From the NCBI RefSeq assembly GCF_007833165.1, contig NZ_VOBQ01000002.1, positions 186,001 to 250,000 of the forward strand: 64,000 nucleotides of DNA, given 5' to 3'. Position numbers and translations under genes: made by a program. The notes beneath the pieces were generated by a model. That model had not been told where the DNA came from and searched no databases. It saw nothing but the letters and a program-made list of their open reading frames with translations. Shown piece after piece: positions 42,239 to 50,861 of the stretch. Each line of letters opens with the position of its first letter. Position 1 is the stretch's first letter. The stretch is from Caenimonas sedimenti. Lineage in GTDB: Bacteria; Pseudomonadota; Gammaproteobacteria; Burkholderiales; Burkholderiaceae_C.

Positions 42239-43000
42239 CTACGCTTTCATCCAGCGCAAGGCGAGCCACTCGCGCAGCGCCTGCCGCGAAATGGCCAGGC
42301 CATGGCTGGACGGCAGCCATTCGAGCATGCGGCGCTCCTGCCGCAAGGGCACGGCCGTCGGCGCCGGCGTGACTTCGAAACCGACCTGGGCAAAGGCACG
42401 CGTCGCCCGCGGCATGTGCCAGGGGTCCGTGACCAGCGCGATCCGCTGCACGCCGTCGCGCAGCAGCAGTTGCGCCATGCGGGCGGCGTTCTCTTCGGTA
42501 TCGTGCGCGCGGTCGTCGCTCCAGCGGATGCGCATGCCCAATTGCTGCGCGATGGTGCGGGCAGCTGCCGCTTCGGTGACGGATGCGGCCCCCAGCGCCG
42601 ACCAGCCGACGCCACCGGAAAACCCAAGCGGCTTGCGGGAACGCTTCGCCAGGTCGACGCCGTAGCGCGTGCGCGCCGCTGTGTTGGCTGAGGGCTGCGG
42701 CGCCATCCCGTATTCGGCCGCCAGCGGAAGCACGCCTCCGCCCAGCACGACGACGGCCTGCACGGCATCCAGCTGAGGGGCGGAGATCCGGTCGACCTGC
42801 GGCAGCAGCCGATGCGTGAGGCCCAGGGCGACCGCATTGCAGCTCAGGAGCCACAGCGCCGCGAGGCCGCCCAGCGCCAGCCCAGCGCCCGACCGCCGGA
42901 ACCGCAGTGACAGCAGCACGCCGCAGCCCGCCAGCAGGATCGGGCCGGCGGGCGGCAGCAGCAGCGCGGCCAGGAGGGGTTTCAATTCGGCAAGTTGCAT
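42239..43000 (-). CDS. YdcF/DUF218 family membrane protein, copy 1
   Basis: A 253-residue paralogue of the following gene with the same layout: two N-terminal helices, VQAVVVLGGGVLPL, DDRAHDTEENAARMAQLL and IALVTDPWHMPRATRAFAQVGF. The paralogues clearly share a common ancestor, but they have diverged well beyond a recent duplication. The start is ATG 43000. It is divergent from msrA with an 88-bp gap. The envelope role is by family only. Confidence 0.88.
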   Translation of the reverse strand: MQLAELKPLLAALLLPPAGPILLAGCGVLLSLRFRRSGAGLALGGLAALWLLSCNAVALGLTHRLLPQVDRISAPQLDAVQAVVVLGGGVLPLAAEYGMAPQPSANTAARTRYGVDLAKRSRKPLGFSGGVGWSALGAASVTEAAAARTIAQQLGMRIRWSDDRAHDTEENAARMAQLLLRDGVQRIALVTDPWHMPRATRAFAQVGFEVTPAPTAVPLRQERRMLEWLPSSHGLAISRQALREWLALRWMKA

Positions 43001-43088
43001 CTGGGGCCGCCAATGGTAGAGGTTCCCCGGAGGGGTAAGGTCCGACTCTCCTGGAACGACTACAGTTCAACCACCAAGGAGTCTTTTC

Positions 43089-43628
43089 ATGAGCGATACG
43101 CAGACCATCGTCCTGGGCGGCGGCTGTTTCTGGTGCACCGAGTCGGTCTTCAAGGAGGTGCGCGGCATCACCGACGTCGAATCGGGCTACAGCAATGGCC
43201 ACGTGCAGCGCCCCAGCTACGAGCAGGTGTGCACCGGCACCACCGGGCACAACGAGGTGGTGAAGCTGACGTTCGATCCGGCGCAGATCTCGCTGCGGCA
43301 GATCCTGGAAATCTTCTTCGTCGTCCATGACCCGACCCAGCTCAACCGCCAGGGCAACGACACGGGGACCCAGTACCGCAGCGGCATCTACACCACCACG
43401 CCCGAACAGAAGGAAGAGGCGGAGGCCATGATCCGGCAGATGAGCCAGGACAAGCTGTTCGGCAAGCCGATCGTCACGGAGGTCGCCGCGCTCGACAACT
43501 ATTCGCCGGCGGAGGCGTACCACCAGGACTTCTTCGAGAAGAACCCGACGCAGGGTTATTGCATGGCGGTCGCGGCGCCCAAGGTGGCGAAGTTCCGCAA
43601 GACCTTCAGCGAGCTGCAGCGGCGTTGA
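43089..43628 (+). CDS. msrA: Peptide methionine-S-sulfoxide reductase A
   Basis: A 179-residue repair enzyme reducing Met-S-sulfoxide. The catalytic motif GGCFWCTES has Cys13 and Cys16, and the substrate pocket GYSNGHVQRPSYEQVCTGTTGHNE is complete. A further Cys near the C-terminus (GYCMAVAAPKVAKF) may be a resolving residue. It lies upstream of a metal-linked ABC cluster and its stop overlaps the next start (TTGA). Confidence 0.95.
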   Translation: MSDTQTIVLGGGCFWCTESVFKEVRGITDVESGYSNGHVQRPSYEQVCTGTTGHNEVVKLTFDPAQISLRQILEIFFVVHDPTQLNRQGNDTGTQYRSGIYTTTPEQKEEAEAMIRQMSQDKLFGKPIVTEVAALDNYSPAEAYHQDFFEKNPTQGYCMAVAAPKVAKFRKTFSELQRR

Positions 43629-44278
43629 TCCGTACCCGCGACCTGCGCCATGCGTATCCGGCGGGGCCGGCGCTGGCGTTCGCCGATGTCGACGTGCCGC
43701 AGGGCGGCGTGCTGCTGGTGCAGGGGCCGTCCGGGGCGGGCAAGTCCACCTGGTTGGCGCTGGTCGCCGGGTTGTTGCGCGCGCAGACCGGGCAGGTGGA
43801 GGTGGCGGGGCAGGACCTGACCGCGCTGCCGGGCGCGCAGCGCGATGCCTGGCGCGGCCGGCACCTCGGCTTCCTGCCGCAGAAGCTGCACCTGAGCGAA
43901 GCGCTGACGGTGGAGCGCAACCTGGCGCTCGCGTACTACGCCGCGGGACTGGCGGAGGACCGGAGTGCCATCGCCGCGGCCCTGCAGGCACTGGGCGTCG
44001 CTGACCTCGCCAGCCGCCGGCCCGGGCAGCTCTCCGGCGGCCAGGCGCAGCGCGTGGCGCTCGCGCGGGCCGTGCTGCTGAAGCCCCAGGTGCTGCTGGC
44101 GGACGAACCCACGGCCAGCCTCGACGACGCGGCGGCGGAGTCGGCGCTCGGGTTGCTGCGCGCCTGCGCCGCGCGCTGCGGCGCGACCCTGGTCGTCGCC
44201 ACGCACGATGCGCGGGTGCGCGCCGCGCTGCACGACGCGCAGGTGCATCGCCTGGACGCCGCGCCCCTGCCCGCATGA
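43625..44278 (+). CDS. ABC transporter ATP-binding protein (LolD/MacB-like)
   Basis: A 217-residue ATPase with Walker A GPSGAGKST, the Q-loop FLPQKLHLSEAL, signature LSGGQAQRVALARA, Walker B VLLADEPTASLD and the H-loop VVATHDARV. It resembles the LolD/FtsE/MacB group, which pairs with FtsX-type permeases like the next gene. The start is TTG 43625, overlapping the msrA stop. The ZnuB-like permease further along lacks its own ATPase here, so this protein could in principle serve it, though the subfamily fits the FtsX partner better. Confidence 0.9.
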   Translation: MIRTRDLRHAYPAGPALAFADVDVPQGGVLLVQGPSGAGKSTWLALVAGLLRAQTGQVEVAGQDLTALPGAQRDAWRGRHLGFLPQKLHLSEALTVERNLALAYYAAGLAEDRSAIAAALQALGVADLASRRPGQLSGGQAQRVALARAVLLKPQVLLADEPTASLDDAAAESALGLLRACAARCGATLVVATHDARVRAALHDAQVHRLDAAPLPA

Positions 44279-45477
44279 AGACGCTGGCGCTTTCGCTGCG
44301 CTACCTGGCGGCACGTCCGCTCGCGGCGGCGCTCAACCTGCTGCTGCTGACGCTGGGCCTGGCGTCCATCACCTTCGTCGTGGTGGTCAGCGACCAGGTG
44401 ACGCGCTCGTTCCAGCGCGATCTCGCCGGCATCGACCTGGTCGTCGGCGCCAAGGGCAGCCCGATGCAGTTGATCCTGGCGGGCGTGTTCCACATCGACG
44501 TGCCGCCCGGCAACATCGCGCTGGCGGATGTGAAGGCGCTGGCCGCGAAGCCGCAGGTGGCGCAGTTGATCCCCCTGAGCCTGGGTGACAGCTTCGGAGG
44601 GTTCCGCATCGTCGGCACCACGCCGGACTACATCGCGCACTACCAGGCGCGGCTCGCGGCGGGTGTCCTGTGGAAGCAGTCCATGGAAGCGGTGGCCGGC
44701 GCGCAGGTGGCCCAGGCGGCCGGCTTGCAGCCCGGCGCTGCGTTCCAGGGCAGCCATGGCTTGGGCGCCGGCGGCCACACCCACGGCGACACGCCCTACC
44801 GCATCGTGGGCGTGCTCGCGCCCTGCGGCTGCGTGCTCGACCGGCTGATTCTCACGGCGACCGAATCCGTCTGGCAGGTGCACGAGAAAGCATTGGCCAC
44901 GGACGCGAGCGACCGCAAGGCGCTGGAAGAGGCGCGCGAAGTGACGATGGCGCTGGTGCGCTACAAGAGCCCGCTGGCGGCGGCCAGCTTTCCGCGCTAC
45001 GTGAACAACGAGACCGACATGCAGGCCGCCGCCCCCGCGATCGAGATCACCCGCCTGTTGCGGATGCTGGGCGTGGGCAGCGAGGTGTTGCAGGGGGTGG
45101 GCGCGGTGCTGCTGCTGACGGCGGCGTTGTCGGTCTTCATCGCGCTGTGGACGGCTGTGCGCGAGCGCCGCGCCGATCTGGCCATGCTGCGCATGCTGGG
45201 CGCGTCACCCGGCAAGGTGGCGGCGCTGGTGCTGGCCGAGGCCTTCTGGTTGGCGGCGATCGCTTCCGTGCTGGGGCTTCTGGGCGGGCATGCCCTGGCG
45301 GCCGCGGTGGGAACGGTGCTGGCCGCCCAGCAATCGCTGCCACTGTCGGGCTGGCAATGGGTGGCGGCGGAAGCCTGGATCCCGGTGGCCGCGCTGGCCA
45401 CGGCGGGCGCCGCGGCATTGATCCCCGCCTACAGCGCGTATCGTGTCGAAGTCGCACAATTGCTGCAAACGAGGTGA
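44275..45477 (+). CDS. FtsX-type ABC permease with His/Cys-rich loop
   Basis: A 400-residue inner-membrane protein: one N-terminal helix (LNLLLLTLGLASITFVVVVSDQV), a large periplasmic domain, then three C-terminal helices of the FtsX family. The periplasmic loop has GSHGLGAGGHTHGDTPY followed by APCGCVLD, a possible metal-binding patch. It overlaps the ATPase gene (ATGA). It is probably a mechanotransmission or export-type transporter rather than an importer. The following genes point to zinc or another divalent metal. Confidence 0.85.
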   Translation: MKTLALSLRYLAARPLAAALNLLLLTLGLASITFVVVVSDQVTRSFQRDLAGIDLVVGAKGSPMQLILAGVFHIDVPPGNIALADVKALAAKPQVAQLIPLSLGDSFGGFRIVGTTPDYIAHYQARLAAGVLWKQSMEAVAGAQVAQAAGLQPGAAFQGSHGLGAGGHTHGDTPYRIVGVLAPCGCVLDRLILTATESVWQVHEKALATDASDRKALEEAREVTMALVRYKSPLAAASFPRYVNNETDMQAAAPAIEITRLLRMLGVGSEVLQGVGAVLLLTAALSVFIALWTAVRERRADLAMLRMLGASPGKVAALVLAEAFWLAAIASVLGLLGGHALAAAVGTVLAAQQSLPLSGWQWVAAEAWIPVAALATAGAAALIPAYSAYRVEVAQLLQTR

Positions 45478-45482
45478 ACCCA

Positions 45483-45725
45483 ATGATCCGAAAACTGCTC
45501 CTGGCTCTCCTGCTCGCGCCCTGCGTGGCGCTCGCGGCCGACAAACACGACGACAAGGAAATCAAGAAGGACATCGAGCGGCACCGCCAGATGTCCGCGG
45601 CGCACGAAGCGGCGGCGAAGTGCCTCGAATCGGGCTCCAAGCCCGAGGCTTGCCAGAAAGCGCTGGTGGGCTCTTGCAAGGGCCTGGGAATCGGAAAATA
45701 CTGCGGCATGAAGCACGAGCACTGA
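45483..45725 (+). CDS. Small periplasmic Cys/His protein, 80 aa
   Basis: A signal peptide (MIRKLLLALLLAPCVALA) precedes a charged mature region with AAKCLESG, EACQKALVGSCKGLGIGKYCGMKHEH. Four Cys in the mature part and a His-x-His C-terminus suggest two disulfides or a metal site. No named family was recognised. It lies 5 bp after the permease gene and is probably co-transcribed. Confidence 0.7.
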   Translation: MIRKLLLALLLAPCVALAADKHDDKEIKKDIERHRQMSAAHEAAAKCLESGSKPEACQKALVGSCKGLGIGKYCGMKHEH

Positions 45726-45742
45726 GCACTGGAAAGGCCGCC

Positions 45743-46237
45743 ATGAAAAAATCTCTCGCTTTTGTGATGGCCGTGCTGGCCGCGGGCGCCGTGAGCGCCC
45801 AGCTCTCCTCGCCGGTGCCCGCCGGCACCGGCGCGGGCGTGCACAGTCCCAACAGCCCGATCGCGCCGCTGCCGCAGCGGACGGACGTGGTGCCCTGGCC
45901 GTTGCTGACGACCGTCACCACCAAGACCGACAAGAACCGCATCCTGCCGGTGTTCTCCAAGGAGCAGCAGGCCCTGAACCAGAAGCCGCAGCGCGTGCAG
46001 GGCTTCATGATGCCGCTGGAGCCGGGCGAGAAGCAGACCCACTTCCTTCTCAGCTCGGTGCCGATGTCCTGCTCCTTCTGCACGCCCGGCGGCCCGGAAA
46101 GCATGATCGAAGTCCGGACCAAGGAACCGGTCCGCTACACCCTCGACCCGGTCGTGGTGCAGGGCAAGTTCGCGACGCTCAACGACGATCCGTACGGCCT
46201 GTACTACCGCGTGACCGAGGCGGTGCCCGTCAAGTAG
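45743..46237 (+). CDS. DUF3299 periplasmic protein
   Basis: A 164-residue protein with a signal peptide (MKKSLAFVMAVLAAGAVSA). The domain has QRVQGFMMPLEPGEKQTHFLLSSVPMSCSFCTPGGPESMIEV, the DUF3299 signature with the C-S-F-C pair. It ends in VQGKFATLNDDPYGLYYRV. DUF3299 proteins often accompany metal-linked ABC permeases. The Cys pair may bind metal. It follows the small Cys/His protein by 17 bp. Confidence 0.85.
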   Translation: MKKSLAFVMAVLAAGAVSAQLSSPVPAGTGAGVHSPNSPIAPLPQRTDVVPWPLLTTVTTKTDKNRILPVFSKEQQALNQKPQRVQGFMMPLEPGEKQTHFLLSSVPMSCSFCTPGGPESMIEVRTKEPVRYTLDPVVVQGKFATLNDDPYGLYYRVTEAVPVK

Positions 46238-46291
46238 GCGTCCATTCATCGGCGCCCCGTGCCTGGCTCTTTCCATTCCGCGCGCGACACC

Positions 46292-46678
46292 ATGACCCAG
46301 CCAAACCGGCCATGGGCGGTCATGCTGTTGCTGGTGGCGCTTGTGTTCGCGCAGGCGATGGGCTTCGCCCACCGGGTTGCGCATGCCGACGGGGGGCCGG
46401 GTCAGGACCTCGTCGCAGCCGATCACCACCATCACGCGGACGCGCCATCTCACCCTCACGCCGATGCCACCTGGCAGCAGGTGCTCTTCGGCCTGCATGA
46501 AGACGGCGCCGACTGCCGCCTCTATGACGGCCTCGGTTCGCATGCCCTGGCGTGCCAGTCCGCGGTCGCCGCGGCAGTCATCGCTCCCGGCGCCGCGTTC
46601 CTGCGGTCGCTCGCAGGTGACTTCGTCGCCCGCTGGGTGACGCTGTTCGACGCCCGCGGTCCTCCTTCCTCCCGCTGA
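46292..46678 (+). CDS. His-rich small membrane/periplasmic protein
   Basis: A 128-residue protein. It has an N-terminal hydrophobic segment (VMLLLVALVFAQAMGFAHRVAHA), then DHHHHADAPSHPHADA and two Cys further on (DCRLYDG, ACQSAV). A second hydrophobic stretch lies at about residues 90-105. The His cluster suggests Zn(II), Ni(II) or Cu(II) binding. The ATG at 46292 is preferred; a GTG at 46259 would add residues before the signal segment. No named family was recognised. Confidence 0.65.
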   Translation: MTQPNRPWAVMLLLVALVFAQAMGFAHRVAHADGGPGQDLVAADHHHHADAPSHPHADATWQQVLFGLHEDGADCRLYDGLGSHALACQSAVAAAVIAPGAAFLRSLAGDFVARWVTLFDARGPPSSR

Positions 46679-46750
46679 TCCTTCCGGTCCTTTTTGGCCC
46701 CGCCCGATTCTTGTGGCGGTGGCTTGGCGTTCCTTTTTCAGCGAGAGAAC

Positions 46751-47932
46751 ATGAAGAATCCCTTTCGGTGGGGCGGCCTGGTGCTGTCCTTTTCCCTGGC
46801 GCTTGCCTTCGCGCCCGCGCTCGCGCAAAGCGCAGGGGCCGCTGGTCCCTCCGGCCCGTTGCCGGGCTGGCAGGCCGGCGCCGTCCTCGATGTCACCGCG
46901 GCTTCCCGCGCGCTGGCCCTGGGCCAGCGTGACAAGGGCCTGGGCCTTGGCCACAGCGACCTGAGCGCTTTCGGGCCTCTTGGCCAACACGTGGAAGCGC
47001 AGCTCACGGCCGCGGCGGCGACGCACGACCGCCGGTTCGAGCTCGAACTGGAGGAGGCCTGGTTCCAGAGCCGGTCCCTGCCGGCCGGGCTGCAAGTCCG
47101 CGCTGGCCGGTTCGCCTCCCAGATCGGCGCCCTCAATGAACAGCACCCGCATGCCGACGATTTCGTCGAGCGGCCCTTGCTGTACCGCGCGTTCCTGGGC
47201 GGGCACTGGAACGACGACGGCATCCGCCTGAACTGGACGGCCCCCACCGACTTCTACCTGCGGCTCGGGGCGGAGGCCTTCCGCGGCAAGCGGCTGGTCG
47301 AGGAGGCCGCGAGCGCGAAGCGGCCCGGGGCCGTGGTGCTGTCCGCGCGGGTGGGCGGCGACATCGGCGAGAGCCAGAGCTGGCAGGCGGGCCTGTCCTT
47401 CCTGCACAACCGGCGCGAGGCTTCCGTCGGGCATGAGGAAGAGGGCGAAGTGCACGAAGGCGAGGAAGAGGACCACGGTCACGCCCACAGCCATGCGCAT
47501 GGCGCGGCCTTCAGCGGCCGGCGGATGTGGCTGGGCGAAGTCGCCTGGAAATGGGCGCCGCAAGGCAACAACCGGCAGCAGCAGTTGCGCGTGGCCTACG
47601 AACGCGCGGTCGTCCGCGGGATCAATCGCCATGCCACCCGCAGCGACCGGCACGTGGCGGACTACCTGAGCGTGGTCTGGCGCTTCGCGCCCAGCTGGGA
47701 GGTGGGTGCCCGCACGGACATGTTGAAGGTTCGCATGCCGCACGAGGACCACTTCGACAACGGACGCCTCCGTGAACTGGCCGTGATGCTCGCCTACAAG
47801 CCGACGCACCAGCAGACGTTTCGGGTGCAGGCGACGCACCAGAAGAGCCGCGTGGGCTTCGACACGGCGGGGCACGCCATCCAGCTGCAATACATCGTCA
47901 ACTGGGGCGCCCATGCTGCACACTCGTTCTAG
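46751..47932 (+). CDS. Outer-membrane beta-barrel with His/Glu-rich loop
   Basis: A 393-residue precursor with a signal peptide (cleaved near ALAQS), amphipathic beta-strand patterning throughout and a C-terminal Phe. A long loop around residues 225-258 (a Glu-rich run then HGHAHSHAHG) could bind divalent metal. The protein is porin-like and has no TonB plug. Genes of this kind sit with zinc uptake systems in beta-proteobacteria and may let metal cross the outer membrane. The next gene is a ZnuA-like binding protein. Confidence 0.75.
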   Translation: MKNPFRWGGLVLSFSLALAFAPALAQSAGAAGPSGPLPGWQAGAVLDVTAASRALALGQRDKGLGLGHSDLSAFGPLGQHVEAQLTAAAATHDRRFELELEEAWFQSRSLPAGLQVRAGRFASQIGALNEQHPHADDFVERPLLYRAFLGGHWNDDGIRLNWTAPTDFYLRLGAEAFRGKRLVEEAASAKRPGAVVLSARVGGDIGESQSWQAGLSFLHNRREASVGHEEEGEVHEGEEEDHGHAHSHAHGAAFSGRRMWLGEVAWKWAPQGNNRQQQLRVAYERAVVRGINRHATRSDRHVADYLSVVWRFAPSWEVGARTDMLKVRMPHEDHFDNGRLRELAVMLAYKPTHQQTFRVQATHQKSRVGFDTAGHAIQLQYIVNWGAHAAHSF

Positions 47933-47936
47933 ACCC

Positions 47937-48827
47937 ATGCGGATTCTGCTGGCGATGGCCGCGGCCGTTTGTCTCGCCGCGCCGGCGCAAGCGCTTTCGG
48001 TGTTCACCTGTGAACCCGAATGGGCGGCACTGGTCCGCCAGCTGGCGCCGGACGCCGAGGTTCGCAGCGCGACGCACGCCCGGCAGGACCCGCATCACAT
48101 CGAAGCCCGCCCCAGCCTGATCGCCGCCTTGCGGCGCGCGGACGTGGCGGTGTGCACCGGTGCGTCGCTCGAATCGGGCTGGCTGCCGATGTTGCAGCAG
48201 CGGTCCGGCAACCCGCGCGTGCAGAAAGGCGCCGCCGGGATGGTCTATGCCGCCGACCACGTGGCGCTGATCGACCCGCGGCCGGCAGGCAGTCCCTTCG
48301 AGGGCGACGTCCACAGCGAGGGCAATCCGCACCTGCACCTGGACCCGCGCCGGTTGCTCGATGCGGCGGCCGCCGTCCGCGATGCGCTGGCGCAGGCGGA
48401 GTCGGCGAAGAAGGCGGAGATTCACCAACGTCATGCGGCCTGGGAACGCGACTGGCGCGCGCGCATCGTGCAATGGGAACGCAAGGCGGCCCCGTTGCGC
48501 GGCATGCGGGTTGCCGCGCAGCACACCACCTACGGCTACCTGTGGCGCTGGCTGGGGATCGAACAAGTCGCTGACCTCGAACCGAAACCGGGGATGCCGC
48601 CCACGCCGGGGCACCTGCAGCGCGTGCTCGAATTGACGCGACCCGCACCGCCGCGCGCCGTGGTGGTGTCCAGCTACCAGGACGCGCGGCCCGCACAATG
48701 GCTGGCGCAGCAGTTCGGGGTGCCGGTGCTGCAATTGCCGGCGACGGTGCTCGACGAGGCCCCCGTCGCGGACCTGCCCACGCTGTTCGATCACCTGATC
48801 GACCGGCTACTGGCCGTGCCGCGATGA
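47937..48827 (+). CDS. ZnuA-like metal-binding lipoprotein/receptor
   Basis: A 296-residue cluster A-1 (TroA/ZnuA) binding protein with a signal peptide. Candidate metal ligands are the His pair in DPHHIEARPSL, GNPHLHLDPRRL and AAQHTTYGYLWRWLG, plus SSYQDARPAQWL near the end; the layout matches ZnuA. The start is ATG 47937; an earlier ATG at 47913 would overlap the preceding gene. The stop overlaps the permease start (ATGA). Confidence 0.85.
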   Translation: MRILLAMAAAVCLAAPAQALSVFTCEPEWAALVRQLAPDAEVRSATHARQDPHHIEARPSLIAALRRADVAVCTGASLESGWLPMLQQRSGNPRVQKGAAGMVYAADHVALIDPRPAGSPFEGDVHSEGNPHLHLDPRRLLDAAAAVRDALAQAESAKKAEIHQRHAAWERDWRARIVQWERKAAPLRGMRVAAQHTTYGYLWRWLGIEQVADLEPKPGMPPTPGHLQRVLELTRPAPPRAVVVSSYQDARPAQWLAQQFGVPVLQLPATVLDEAPVADLPTLFDHLIDRLLAVPR

Positions 48828-49558
48828 CGGTCCCCGACATGGGCTGGATCCTCGCCCCGGCGGCGGCGCTTCTCGCCGCCTGCATCCTGCTGGCGCCGTT
48901 GGGCGCGCAGGTGCTGGCCAGGGGCGTGGTCTTCATCGACCTGGCGGTCGCGCAGGTGGCCGCCTGCGGTGTGCTGGTCCTGGCGATGCTGGTGGACCAT
49001 CCGGGCTTGTGGGCCACGAGCGCCAGCGTCGCGGTGGCGGCTCTCACCGGGGCGGCGCTGGTCTGGTGGCTGGCAAGCCGCTGGCCCGCGCAACGCGAGG
49101 CCTTGATCGGGCTGGTCTACGTCGCGGGGGCTGGCATCAGCGTGATGGCGGCCAGCCTGGATCCGCATGGCCGCGAGCGGCTCACGGCGCTGCTGGCCGC
49201 CGACGTCCTGTGGGCCGCATGGCCGGCGGTCGCGCTATTGGGAATCGTGGCCGCCCTGGTGCTGATGTGCGCGGCCTCGGGCTGGCTGGCGCGCGACGTC
49301 GTGTTCTACCCCGTCTTCGCGCTCGCCCTCAGCGCCGCGGTTCCGGTGCTCGGCTTGTACCTGGTGTTCGCGCTTCTGATCGCTCCCGCACTCTGGAGCG
49401 CACGAGGGGTTCGCGTCCCCGTCATCATCGTGCTCGCCGCGGTGGTGAGCACAGCCGGCCTGGCGGCATCGTGGGCCTTGGACCTTCCAAGCGGTGCCTG
49501 CGTGGCTGTCGGCCTATGCGTCCTGGGCATCGCGGCCATTGCAGGGCGGCCCGGTTAG
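48824..49558 (+). CDS. ZnuB-like metal ABC permease
   Basis: A 244-residue membrane protein of the ABC-3 family with about seven helices and the loop GLVYVAGAGISVMAAS. FALLIAPALWSARGVRVPVI is the family EAA-like region. It would form the channel for the upstream ZnuA-like receptor. No ZnuC ATPase gene is in the window, which is unusual. The ATG overlaps the receptor stop. Confidence 0.85.
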   Translation: MTVPDMGWILAPAAALLAACILLAPLGAQVLARGVVFIDLAVAQVAACGVLVLAMLVDHPGLWATSASVAVAALTGAALVWWLASRWPAQREALIGLVYVAGAGISVMAASLDPHGRERLTALLAADVLWAAWPAVALLGIVAALVLMCAASGWLARDVVFYPVFALALSAAVPVLGLYLVFALLIAPALWSARGVRVPVIIVLAAVVSTAGLAASWALDLPSGACVAVGLCVLGIAAIAGRPG

Positions 49559-49562
49559 CGCG

Positions 49563-50207
49563 TCAAGGCGCGAGCCGCTCCCGCACCCAGCCGTCGCCGG
49601 CGCGCGTGTAGCGCAGCCGGTCATGCAGGCGGCTGCGCCGGCCCTGCCAGAACTGCCACCGATCCGGCACGAGCCGGTAGCCGCCCCAATTCGGCGGCCG
49701 CGGTGGATTCAGCAGGAACTGCGCGCCAAACTTCGCGGCGCTGGCCACGAGCACCGCACGGCCGGGGATCACCTGGCTTTGCGGGCTGGCCCAGGCGCCG
49801 ATGCGGGAGTCGAGGGGGCGCGTCGCGTAGTAGGCGTCGCTTTCGGCGGCGCTGGTCTTCTCGACCCGGCCTTCGATCCGCACGACCCGTTCGAGCTCCA
49901 CCCAGTGGAACTGCAAGGCGGCATAAGGGTTGCCGGCGAGCTCCTGGCCCTTCTGGCTCTCGTAGTTGGTGTACCAGACGATGCCGCGCGCGTCGCAGCC
50001 CTTGATCAGGACCACACGCGTGCTCGGGCGCAGATCGTGGCCGACGGTGGCCAGCGTCATGGCATTTGGTTCGGGCACCTCCCCCGCGATCGCCTCGGTG
50101 AGCCACTGGTCGAACTGCTGCAGCGGATCGGCGTGCGACGCCTCCTCGCTCAATTCGGCGCGCTCGTAGCTCTTGCGAAGTTCAGCCAGGCGGTCGGAAG
50201 TGGTCAT
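49563..50207 (-). CDS. pdxH: Pyridoxamine 5'-phosphate oxidase
   Basis: A 214-residue FMN enzyme that makes pyridoxal 5'-phosphate. The FMN-binding stretch [43 protein letters not shown] and the C-terminal [18 protein letters not shown]...[10 protein letters not shown] are classic PdxH. MTTSDRL at 50207 is preferred over a Met six codons earlier. Convergent with the ZnuB-like gene. Confidence 0.95.
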   Translation of the reverse strand: MTTSDRLAELRKSYERAELSEEASHADPLQQFDQWLTEAIAGEVPEPNAMTLATVGHDLRPSTRVVLIKGCDARGIVWYTNYESQKGQELAGNPYAALQFHWVELERVVRIEGRVEKTSAAESDAYYATRPLDSRIGAWASPQSQVIPGRAVLVASAAKFGAQFLLNPPRPPNWGGYRLVPDRWQFWQGRRSRLHDRLRYTRAGDGWVRERLAP

Positions 50208-50243
50208 CGGGAACGATTGTCGCATCGCTCCCGCCAGTACCGC

Positions 50244-50765
50244 CTACCTGCGCGCGATCACCGCGCACGCCAGCCGCGGCCCGGCATTGCCGGTGGGCTG
50301 CGTCCGATAGTCGTCGGGGTCGCGGTGCACGATCAGCCCGCGGCCCACCACGTCGGCCATGCCGCTGCCCACTGCGATGGTGGACGATTCGAAGCTGAAG
50401 CGGGCCACGCCCGCGGCATCGGCACGCAGCGACGGCAGGTCGCCGGCGTGGTGCGTACCGTGGGAATGCTGGCCGTGCGGCTGCCCGCCCGGGTTGAAGT
50501 GCCCGCCGGTGCTCATGCCGTCGCCGCTGGAGCAATCGCCCTTTTCGTGCACGTGGAAGCCGTGCTCGGCACCGGGCTTCAGGCCGCGGACCTCGCCGCT
50601 GACCATCACCTTGCCGCCGGATTGCACGAACTCGACCGTGCCAGACGTCGTGTTGCCCGTGGTGGCCTGCAGCATGGCGACGGCGCGTGGCCCCGACGAC
50701 ATGCTCGCGCAACCGGCCAACACAGCCGCGGCGGCCAGCGCGGCGAGCGTGAAACGCATCTTCAT
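50244..50765 (-). CDS. sodC: Cu,Zn superoxide dismutase, lipoprotein
   Basis: A 173-residue protein with a lipobox (VLAGC, Cys19). SOD metal ligands appear in HGFHVHEKGDC and GGHFNPGGQPHG, with the disulfide pair in KGDC and RLACAVIARR. It detoxifies superoxide in the periplasm, anchored to a membrane. It lies next to metal-handling genes but on the opposite strand, so it is not in their operon. Confidence 0.93.
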   Translation of the reverse strand: MKMRFTLAALAAAAVLAGCASMSSGPRAVAMLQATTGNTTSGTVEFVQSGGKVMVSGEVRGLKPGAEHGFHVHEKGDCSSGDGMSTGGHFNPGGQPHGQHSHGTHHAGDLPSLRADAAGVARFSFESSTIAVGSGMADVVGRGLIVHRDPDDYRTQPTGNAGPRLACAVIARR

Positions 50766-50830
50766 TCAGTGTCTCCTTCTTTTTCGGGTGCTGTCCATTG
50801 TGCGCGGATTCACCGCGGCGCGAAATCGCT

Positions 50831-50848
50831 GCCGGGCATTTGCCCGGC
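50831..50848. other. Perfect 18-bp palindrome before the mobA-like gene
   Basis: GCCGGGCATTTGCCCGGC, an 8-bp stem with two-base loop, ends 13 bp before the ATG at 50862. It could act as an operator, or as a hairpin that shields the ribosome-binding region. No T-run follows, so it is not a normal terminator. Confidence 0.5.
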
Positions 50849-50861
50849 TACAGTGGCGGCC

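Noticed and set aside
46259..46291. GTG start for the His-rich protein
   Set aside because: It would place 11 charged or polar residues before the signal segment; ATG 46292 gives a standard N-terminus.
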